Both the position numbers and the translations under genes were made by a program. Below the pieces are notes generated by a model. It was not told the DNA's origin. It worked only from the letters and a program-made list of their open reading frames with translations, and made no database searches. DNA of 64,000 nucleotides from Hesseltinella vesiculosa (taxonomy: Eukaryota > Mucoromycota > Mucoromycetes > Mucorales > Cunninghamellaceae). This document shows, in pieces, positions 45,342 through 54,859 of the stretch. Positions within the stretch are counted from its first letter, which is position 1, and the number at the start of each line of letters is the position of its first letter. Where the stretch lies: NCBI GenBank assembly GCA_002104935.1, contig MCGT01000039.1:62001-126000 (forward strand), given 5' to 3'.

Positions 45342-47943
45342 TCATTTGCCAAATCTTCCATCACCAATGCACAGAAGGGGTATCTGGGTGGATGGTTGGA
45401 AAGGCAAGGGACGCCACTTTCCATTTCTTGTCTCGCTGAAAAAAAAAGAAGTCAGTTTTTTTTTGTTGGTTTTGACATTACCTCGGCTGAGGAGGGGAGG
45501 GATGGGCATGCTGACGCCGACGACTCTTAAAACTGCCATCTTCATTTAGCCGGCTCATGTATGTGTCGTGGCTAGTTACAGTTGGAGGCATGGGATCCGT
45601 ACTTGCGACCACCGTCGACAAATATCTCGACCAGTTCGTGGTTAACGAGCTGCGCGCCCCTGTAGTTCAAGAAGCGGAGCTGCTGAATGTCTTGGCCATA
45701 AAATAAGAGCAAGCGATCCAAATGGCGTAGCTTTTCAGTGATGTAGGCAGTGATGTTTTGGCGCACTGATGTTTTTGGCGATCCAAAGGACGACACAATT
45801 TCAGTGATGCCGTGCTGCTGCTTCCAGGCTTTGATAATTGCGACGGTCTTTCGGTAGCCAGCTTTGACATAATATTCAGCACTGGAAAAGCGGCGGATCT
45901 GATGCCTTGGGTTCGGCGGTGTGGCTAGCAATGGTTCATCTGGAAGGTCCGCTGGGGAGAGGTAAGCACGACGGGGATCGGAGGAGTTTGATGCTACAAA
46001 GATGTCGGTCACGCCAGGATCTATACCCCAAACGTCCATTTGCTGCATGGCCACAGGGCTAATGTCGGTCAGTCGAAGAGATTGGCCGATCGATGCACCG
46101 GACATCTTTTTGAATGGAACGCAAACGGAATAGCCATCAGTGTACAGCTGATTGAGGAATATTCCGCGACTAGAAAATGAAAAGTGAGATACCTTTTTCC
46201 GGCAATGCTCTCACCTTTTTTTTATCTCTTTGTTTCCCACTTACCCACTATGGATCCTTTTCAAGTTCAGGATCTTGAAATTGTCATGTACTTGTCCAGC
46301 AACTGGGCGAATCGCTTGAGGTACGACGTAGTGTTCCAATCCGAAATGGCGCATGATTTCACCAAGAGAATCGTGGGAGACTTGAATGAATTTTCGGGTG
46401 AGAGACGGTGTGGGGAGGACCGAGAAAAGACGCGCTTTTGGTGACACAAGGTATGCTTCGGATGAGAATGTACCAGCAGCAAGAGCTCGTTGCGTTTCGG
46501 CCACAAGCGTGGTCACTTGTTGGCGGGATTGCTGAGAAAAGACACGAGGCAGTCGTTCAATGTCCACTGGAGTGTTGTTGTTGATGGATTTGGATATACC
46601 ACGGACGAGCTTTGACCGCTGGTGATGGTTCAGATAGCTCCAGTCATGCATTCCAGAGAGCTGGTGATGTGTCCAATTCCAATGAACGGAGGTTTGTGGC
46701 GCCGGTGCAGTATGTTGATCTTCATTTAGGCGCTCCAAGCTGCACAAGACATCAAATAGAATCTTGATAAACAGGTGCGGATACCGGGTGATCGTTGTCG
46801 TTGTAATAGACACAGATGGAGGAGCCTGGCTACGAATAGCGTTGTCAGTTGAGTGAGATGGATCAGCTAGCGGAGGCAAGGTATAAGGGCCAGTAGCAAC
46901 ATCAAGGCGCGAGATGCCAAGGGTTGAGATAGTGTCGATGGACATGGCTGTGGCTGTGCTGACCGAGAGGTTGTCATCCTCTTCTTGGTTGTCCTCGTCG
47001 TCTTGGTTGTCCTGATCCGCGTCTTGCTGTGGCAAGGGTCCTTCTTGTTCAATACGAATGGCGAGTTGTGTCCATCCGTCCCAAGTCTCGTCTATCAATT
47101 CGTTCAAAGCAGTGTCGACCTTGGCATCCACCATAGCATGGTCGATAGAATCTTCAACATTGATCGCCGGCCAAACTGGTTCAAAGTCTTGGTTTTGTGC
47201 ACACGTGTCAAACACGAAATCCGCAAGGGCTCCAACTTGAAAGCGATTAAGTTCCTATTGAAAAAAAAAAGATGATCTGTTAGAGGTGGAGGGTTATTTG
47301 AGCTACTTACTGGGATGGAACGAGTAAGGCGAGCGTGCAAGTAGCCGATGTAGGCTTGGTCGTAAACCTTGACGATATGATTCACCATGCTGGAGGCATA
47401 CGTGCGGGGCCGTCGAAGTTAAAATCTTGGAAAATCCAATAGGGCAGGCGTTTCCCAAGCATGGTAGAAGGGACCAGTGGGCAGTGGATACTAGGATGCT
47501 GAATCAGAAATGCGGGAAATGATTCTTCAATGTGCTGACAGACTTCTTGAGTGATGAGAAAGGCGTTCAACCAAGATCGGCCAATGACAAGCTGAAACAC
47601 ACCATTGACAAACCGATAGTCCAGGAACACTAGAGGGATATCCAGGCCATTGGTGAGGCGGGAGTTGAAGTAATCCAGGATAAAAAGGTGACTGCAAATC
47701 AACACACGACGATTAAAATCAACAACTGCTTGAAGGCCATCCATAATAATTTCTTTCTCGGCTTTGCGTAGCGATTTCAATAATGGGTACAGTCCATGCT
47801 TGATCGTGAGTGTCTTGGTCACTTCCACCAAGCAATTGGTTCCCTTGGGCACGTTGAGAGGGTATGCGGTAGGGACATAGGCGACTTGATGATCTTGAAT
47901 CGCTCATCTCTCCCGGTACGCTTTGCTGCTTTTTCATCAGCAT
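45342..47943 (-). pseudogene. Fanzor1-type locus C, broken
   Basis: The N-terminal part (about 47900-47404) carries YPLNVPKGTNCLVEVTKTL and FNRRVLICSHLFILDYF. A one-base frame change near 47390 separates it from the next piece (47311-47388, VNHIVKVYDQAYIGYL). Exons 46245-47254 and 45572-46169 then splice in frame. The last holds RuvC-I (VWGIDPGVTDIFV) and RRFSSAEYYVKAGYRKT, the Fanzor1 box in its canonical form. It stops at 45572, shortly after LVEIFVDGGRKYG. A relic of the following segment (KWRPLPF, IPLLCIGDGRFGK) survives at 45342-45450 behind an intron-like stretch. RuvC-II, the zinc ribbon and RuvC-III are absent. No credible start codon is in frame at the 5' end. Confidence 0.85.
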
Positions 47944-49054
47944 TCTGTCTTCTTTTTGTTACATTCCTTGTTTTGTTTCGTCTTTGTCGCTTGACAGGGC
48001 CTGATGAGAAAAGCGATTAGATAACGGCGCTATCGAAAAGACAATTCATATGTATCATGCTTGGTCATACGTGACGTAGAAGGCGTATTTTGTCTTCTTT
48101 TTCTACCCTGCTTGGTACGGGCCATTTTTCGTGATGAAGGAAAACGAGAAGAAAGAAACAAAAAAAGGTGAAACGCGAGTCATATTTTCACTCCGCCACT
48201 TCCCCATCTGCAACTGCCTGCGTCTCCCATTCTTCCCTTCCATTTTAGTCTATTTTTGATTCGTTGAATATTAGCAAATTGACCTAAGAGCATTTTCTTT
48301 TACTATTTAAAGCTTATATATCCTGTATTTGGGCAATAATCGTTGCGATTCGTTGCAGGGAACACAAACTCATAAAGCAGTAGGCCCGAGCTTTCGATAT
48401 GCCTGAGATTTTTTATAATTTATGCTTACATTGCATGTCGACAATCCCTAGCCCATCACTTCCATGCCTGAGAGGTGTGTACCATTATTACCCCTCCATG
48501 TGCAAAATTTGATGTGAATCGATTTTTGACGAATTTGAAGTTGATATTTGATAAGATCGCCTGGGAGTCATCTAAAAAAATGCCATTTTTTTAGCTGAAG
48601 TTTTGAGACATCAAAACTAACCTGCTAAATATTATCTAGGAGATCTCTACCAATCGATCTATTTTTATTAGTATCATCACCACTCAACACGCTATTTACC
48701 CATGCGTAATTTTACGTCAATCCATTGATCTTGAAAAAAAAGATTAGTCAGAATTTCACATTCCGATATCTGCTCGAATCTCTGTGATAAGACTAGCTGA
48801 ATCATAGCTATCGTGTACGTTTGTATTAACTAATGGTCTTGGTTAAAATCATGAATGATTCAAACATTGTGATCCAAGAACTATCTTGGGAGCACGAATA
48901 GGAAAAAAACGCCCTCTGATCGTACTCCACTTTTTTTCAGTGTTGGCCATGTAATATTTTGATTGGCTAGAAATATTAACATCACTGATGAGATTCCAAA
49001 AGCAGAACGACATGCGACTTTTAGAATGCGACAGCAATTTCTGGAAACACAGTA
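47944..49054. other. 1.1-kb AT-rich gap, no gene seen
   Basis: It lies between the 5' end of Fanzor C and the Tc1/mariner-like pair. Frames are short on both strands, and no family signature or tRNA-like structure was recognised. Confidence 0.5.
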
Positions 49055-49827
49055 CACTGTTTCCATGAATAAGTGGCGGCTCTCAAGGAAGACGAATTGC
49101 GGACTTTGGATTTCCGAGTGTCGCACAAGCCATGACAAATTTGGCGCAGCGTTTTTTTTTTTTGTCGTAGATATTTTTTTTTCGTGTCGTCATAGACTTG
49201 TCGTGCGACAAATTGTTACTTAAATTCAACTACATAGGGGTCCTATGGAAGCAGCCATTGATGCGGGGAGATGAATTACCGATAAAGCCATGCAGATCCT
49301 TATAGAAACATTATTACACGCCGCGTTGACTCGATGCGGCCGACCAGAATTGCTCAATCGGATTGAGCTCAGGGGAATAGGGTGGAAGATGCATGTATCG
49401 ATACCCACGATTCCTGATGAAGGTATCGATGGCCTTGGATTGATGAATTGGTGCATTGTCATCACCAAATAGCAGCCGTCAAATTCTGGATGTTGGTCCA
49501 TAGTAATCATGACCTCATTCAAGAAGGCGATGTAGTGATGAGTGTTTGTGCCGATGCCAATGTGTTTGTAGGTAACTTGATCAAGTTTGCTTTTTTGTTC
49601 CTTGTAGCCGGACTTCTCATGCTGATTTGAACAACACCAGAAGCACAAGGACCAAGGATCGTGGATAAAGGCAACTTTCTCAAAATGCGACATTATGCAT
49701 TTGGTCATCCTGCAAAAAAAAAAAAAAAACGCTGCGCCAAATTTGTCTTGGCTTGTGCGACACTCGGAAATCCAAAGTCCGCCACCTTGTCTTCCAGGAG
49801 AGCCGACACTTATTCATGGAAACAGTG
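49055..49827 (-). mobile_element. Tc1/mariner-like element, copy 1 (773 bp), decayed transposase
   Basis: The ends CACTGTTTCCATGAATAAG and its complement are flanked by TA on both sides, as in Tc1/mariner insertions. The terminal inverted repeats are about 97 bp. The minus-strand transposase relic (49226-49708) reads NTHHYIAFLNEVM and MDQHPEFDGCYLVM, then shifts frame before the DNAPSH motif. Only the C-terminal part of a DDE_3/IS630-type transposase is present, so the first catalytic Asp is missing. It is non-autonomous. Confidence 0.85.
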
Positions 49828-49928
49828 TAACACTGTTTCCATGAATAAGTGGCGGCTCTCCTGGAAGACAAGGTGGCGGACTTTGGATTTCCGAGTGTCG
49901 CACAAGCCAAGACAAATTTGGCGCAGCG
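49730..49928. repeat. Near-perfect 199-bp palindrome at the junction of the two elements
   Basis: The right inverted repeat of element 1 and the left inverted repeat of element 2 face each other across TAA. The arms are about 98 nt with one mismatch. They are flanked by an A-run (49713-49729) and a T-run (49929-49940), which extend the potential hairpin. Confidence 0.95.
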
Positions 49929-50602
49929 TTTTTTTTTTTTGTCGTAGATATTTTTTTTTCGTGTCGTAATAGACTTGTCGTGCGACAAACTGTTACTTAA
50001 ATACAACTACATAGGGGTCCTATGGAAGCAGTCATTGATGCGGGGAGAAGAATGAACGATAAAGCCATGTAGATCCTTGATAGAAACATTATTACACGCC
50101 GCTTTGACTCGATGCGGCCGACCAGAACTGCTCAATCGGATTGAGCTCAGGGGAATAGGTTGGAAGATGCATGCATCGATACCCACGATTCCTGATAAAG
50201 GTATCGATGGCCTTGGATTGATGACTTGGTGCATTGTCCATCACCAAATAGCAGCCCTCAAATTCTGGATGTTGGTCCATAGTATTCATGACCTCATTCA
50301 ACAAGGCGATGTAGTGATGAGTGTTTGTGCCGATGCCAATGTATTTGTAGGTAACTTGATCAAGTTTGCTTTTTTGTTCCCTGTAGGCGGACTTCTCATG
50401 CTGATTTGAACAACACCAGAAGCACAAGCACCAAGGATCGTGGAAAAAGGCAACTTCTCAAAATGCGACATTATGCATGTGGTCATCCTGACAAAAGAAA
50501 AAAAAAGTTGCGCCAAATTTGTCTTGGCTTGTGCGACACTCGAAAATCCAAAGTCCGCAATCCGTCTTCCTTGAGAGCCACCACTTATTCATGGAAACAG
50601 TG
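49831..50602 (-). mobile_element. Tc1/mariner-like element, copy 2 (772 bp), decayed transposase
   Basis: A direct tandem copy of the element at 49055-49827, separated from it by only three bases (TAA) and followed by TA. The frame at 50092-50427 keeps LVMDNAPSHQSKAIDTFI and YSPELNPIEQFWSA, the second Asp and the Glu of the DDE triad. An upstream piece (LGACASGVVQISMR) lies in another frame. It is truncated at the N-terminus and not functional. Confidence 0.87.
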
Positions 50603-50851
50603 TAAAAAAAACTTATTTTCTACTTTCCACTTTTTTTTTCTTGTGGATTTCATGTTTAATACACGTGTATCATCCTCATCCCGGTCGAGTCCTCTCAAAA
50701 TACGATCACCAATAAAAAAATAAAGAGGACCAATAGTTTATTCAATGTCAATTCGTTACAGTACAAAAAGGGGATCGGAGGCAACCAAGCATCACAAATC
50801 ATCAACCAAGGAAACATCATCCATAGGAAATGTCTACAAAAATAGGCGCTG

Positions 50852-52878
50852 TCAATCCTCGGTTGCCACGCCAACACTGCTTGCGCTTACACGTCCTGGT
50901 TCGTCATCGGTCTTGGCTGGCGGTGATGGTAAATTGGAATCGTCGGTTGGTATATTCGAAGAGGAACTCGTGGAGGAGGAAGGCTGCTGTTGCTGCTTTT
51001 CTATCCGTTGAATCATGTTGGTCGTGCATACAGCAACAATATCGTTTTGTAGATCTTGCATGTCTCTGTCGTTCACCTTCAGTCGCACATAGAAAAGGAA
51101 AGGAGACGATGAGATCCGGCTCATTTGCATTACGTGTGCTAAGACTTACTGGGATGGTGATATCCAAAAAGGTGAGGACATTGTTCATTTTGATCGAGAC
51201 AGAGAGAGCAAGCAGCCCAGCTAGGGAAATGGCATTGTTTCCAGAGAGGTCGAGACGGGTTAAGGTGTCGTTCATCGGAAGGATCTCGGCAAGCGCAATC
51301 GCGGCTGAAGCGTCCAATCCAGTGTCAGCCAACTTCAATTCTTGTAGCGACTTGTTGCGCAACAAGGCAGATTTGAGCGATTCGATCTGCGATGTAAAAA
51401 AAAAAAAAAAAGGGTCAGCCAGGCCCGCCACTTTCCGTTGTCTTGTCAGACTTACACCTTGATCAGATCCTTGCAGCAACGGGTTTTCCGACAGATCAAG
51501 GCTGACGAGCCAGTGGTTGGTATACTATAAAAACATGGCAATCAGAAAAGCCTGCGGACGGAAAGGGAGAAACTCTACCAAGACATCTGCCAGCAGTTCG
51601 CATTCATGAGGGTATAACTGACAATGCGCAAGGGCTAGGCGCTGCAAGGGCTGGTGGTCATAAAGAGCTTGACAGAACGACCCAAGTTGATGGTGGATCG
51701 GATTCCCTGTCAGATCCAAACACTGAAGACCTTTGGTGATAGACGTGCCAAGGGATGAGCTATCCGTCAAAGACGGCACGTCGGTGTTGTCTGCATGTAT
51801 CGGGGTGGTTGAGTCGTCTATTACTGGCAAAGGATCCTGTAAGAGCAGGTGCAGTTGCGTTGAAAGTCGGTTGTAGCGTAGCGAGAGGGACGTTAGCGAC
51901 GATGATCGACAGACCCCGGCGCCCAACACCTCCAAGTAAGTCGACTTCAATGCGCATTGATTCAAATCCAAGTGCTGGAGCGAAGTAGATCGGGTGAGCG
52001 CGCGCGAGATGTATTGCAATGCTCGTCGGTCTGGGGTCGTTTTAGACAGGTTCAGCTTTTGCACTTTTCTGGACTAGAATAAAAAAAAATTGGTAAGATC
52101 CACGCATCAGCCTTCCAGTTATTTACCTCTGCAATGTAGATGGCAATATATTGAAACCCTTTGGTCTTGATTGGATTGGACGATATATCCAGCTCGATGA
52201 CTTGGTCATGCATCAACAAGCTATTCAACAAGGTTCGGACGGCCTACACCAAATTCAGAAAAAAAAATAGGTTACAAAATTAATGAACCAGGTCCATGAT
52301 AGACACTCACAGCATCTTCCAGTCCACAGTTGACCAAAGATAGTTTTTGCAGACCAAAATCCAAAACAAGTGTATCAGCAATAGGACCAAAAATAGACAT
52401 ACGGCCAATCGCATGATTGGAAAGATCAATGCAAGTCAAAGGGCTGAACCGACTGGTGCCCGACCAAGAAGACAAAAAAAAAGTGTGTGAGGCTACGTTC
52501 CAAGCTAAAAAAAAAAAAAAAAAAGACTTACCAGTGTGTTTGAAGCAACTGCATAAAGTGAGACCATGCTTTTTCTTCTCGTAGACGGCAGGCTCGTTCA
52601 TAGCAATGTAACAGCGACACAAAATCATCCGATGCTGTGGCAGGAGAGGCAACGACATGGTTGGGCGGCTCTTGGTCGTCCAGCATATGCTCCGTAGTGA
52701 GATGATCAACACAAAATGTAACTCTTTTCAGGTCCTGTCGTCGTAATGGGGCAGGGCTAGCATCATACGCAGGCACGATTTTCGACTGCAGTCTTGATAG
52801 CCATGAATTGCTTTTGCTGGCTGTAGGGCTGATCGTCGGCAAAGGGGTGACTTTCAGTATACTTTTTTTATCGTTCAT
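50852..52878 (-). CDS. PPP1R37-like leucine-rich repeat protein with PP1-binding RVxF motif
   Basis: Seven exons (52532-52878, 52311-52452, 52127-52243, 51579-52073, 51456-51524, 51150-51386, 50852-51076) give 543 residues. Near residue 50 the motif LKRVTF matches the protein-phosphatase-1 docking motif [RK]VxF and lies in the same position as in animal PPP1R37. About ten RNI-type LRRs follow (LTCIDLSNHAIG, VIELDISSNPIKTKG, LQHLDLNQCAL, LTRLDLSGNNAI and others). The last repeat, LSVSIKMNNVLTFLDI, and the tail NDRDMQDLQNDIVAVCTTN align with PPP1R37. The C-terminus is Gln/Ser-rich. It is probably a PP1 regulatory subunit; the fungal role is unknown to me. Confidence 0.85.
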
Positions 52879-53085
52879 AGCAACAATAATAAAGGAGAGA
52901 CGACCACGGTTTAATGCAAATGGTAGAAAGCAAGAAAGGATGACCAGGAACAAGGCAGCAAAAAAAAAGAAGATTAAAAAAATTTGGTCAAGAGTGGGGC
53001 CATTTTTGAAACACCGTCCACCCAAAAAAAAAAAAAAAAAAACTCCCCTGCGCTTTTTTTTTTTCTGCTTCTGCCTCTTTTGCGA

Positions 53086-54715
53086 ATGAAAAAGATCGCT
53101 ACTATCATTGGCACCACCGGTGTAGGCAAGTCACAGCTTGGGGTTGAAATATGCAAGGCTTTGGGCGGTCAAGTCATTAATGCCGATGCCATGCAGGTAA
53201 ACCCAACATGCTATTGGATCCATCTTTTTTATTGATTGCCGCGCTGCGCTTCTTCACAGGTGTACAAAGGTCTAGACATTATCACCAACAAGATGCCAAT
53301 GCACGAGCGCCTGGGCATTCAACATCATCTCATGGATTTCTTGGAACCGGAACAAGAGTATAAAGTAACGCAATTCAAGGATGACTGTTCAAATTGTGTA
53401 AGCGACAAAGCTGGCGGTGGGGCAAAACCTGATCATAATCATTCCTACTTCCCCTTGACTTAGATTGAATCCATATGGCATGACAATCAACTGCCTGTGG
53501 TTGTAGGTGGAACAAATTACTATGTGCAGTCGTTATTATACCAAAACTCGCTGATCAAAGGCGAGGATGTTGCCCGCAGCCCTTCGCCTGAACCAATGCC
53601 CGATTTAGACGTTTTGCCCACAGACGACCTGTACCAGCGGCTTCAACAAGTTGACCCTATCATGGCCAACAAATGGCACCCTTCTAATCGACGAAAAATC
53701 CTACGGAGCCTCCAAGTATATTACCAAATGGGTCGTCCACAGAGTGACATCATCAAGGACCAACATACCCACCACGAACGCTTTGGCAGCCAAGCCCGAT
53801 TTCCCTCGATTATATTTTGGCTGTACGCTGACCCATTGCAACTGAACCCAAGGTTGGATGACCGTGTCACTTCCATGATAAAGGTAGCCAATGCATTCTT
53901 GCCTCCTCCCTGCTTATTTTATTTTATTTAGACTGGTCTTTTTGAGGAAATCAAGCAACTTCGGCAGCGGGTGGTAGAAGGGCAGGTCAACCTTCCGCCT
54001 GGACAAGTCGATGAGCAGTATCAGCGTGGACTGTGGCAAGCCATTGGTTACAAGGAATTCGACCCCTACTTTACGGCCCTTGAAGCCAACGCCCTGTCCA
54101 TGGAGGACTTGGACAAGATCAAGGATGAATGCACGGAAAAGATGAAAACTGCCACACGTCGCTACGCCAAACGCCAAGTACAGTGGATCCGCAACAAACT
54201 CTTGCCCACAATATGGAACGCCAAGCAAGACGATGTTAAGATCTACCTCCTTGATGCCGGAGATCTGTCTTTGTGGAATACCAATGTACGGGACAAAGCC
54301 ATCGAGGTCGCAAGAGGTAGTGTCCCCCAGCCGAAGGCAACGTGATCAGCTCACATTTTCATCCTTAGCCTTTCAAAATGGAGACACTCTGCCCGACCCA
54401 ACAAGTCTCAGTGAAGCAGCCAAGACCATGTTGACTCAGACAGAGCTGCAGGAGTAAGCATTCACATTGAACGAAGAGATGGATTTCTCAACCTTTTTTT
54501 CTTGTAACAGCACACAAAGCCGAATTCTTGGCTGGCAAAACCACACATGCCCAATATGCAAGACGGACAAGGGTGACCAGCTAATACTTTACGGCGATAT
54601 TGAATGGGAACAGCACAAAAAGAGCCGTTGGCATCGCAAATCCATAAAGACCCTAAAGCGCAAGGCTGCCATGGATATGAACAGACCAAATGCACCTCCA
54701 CCCACAGACGACTGA
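53086..54715 (+). CDS. tRNA dimethylallyltransferase (MOD5/TRIT1/MiaA family)
   Basis: Exons 53086-53196, 53260-53397, 53464-53883, 53932-54316, 54369-54453 and 54511-54715 give 447 residues. The P-loop GTTGVGKS is at residues 9-16, followed by INADAMQVYKGLDI, GIQHHLMDFL, VVVGGTNYYVQSLL and NRRKILRSLQVY. These are the signature blocks of the family. The C-terminus carries the eukaryotic C2H2-like matrin-type finger (CPICKTDKGD, then HKKSRWHRK). The enzyme makes i6A37 in tRNAs that read UNN codons. There is little presequence, so cytosolic and nuclear use is likely. Confidence 0.95.
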
Positions 54716-54859
54716 TTTGAAAACCCCGACCCAAAATCTTTCATTTGTGCCTTTTTGGTGCATTGGCCGTTTTTTTTTTTTTTTTTCTTCATAAATTGAT
54801 GCATCCGTCTCCTTCCCTTACTGCAGTTTACTTGATTATTTAATATCCTATTGTATCAG

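Noticed and set aside
45342..47943. Fanzor C as a third working nuclease
   Set aside because: It has a frame change near 47390, no in-frame start, and loss of RuvC-II, the zinc ribbon and RuvC-III.
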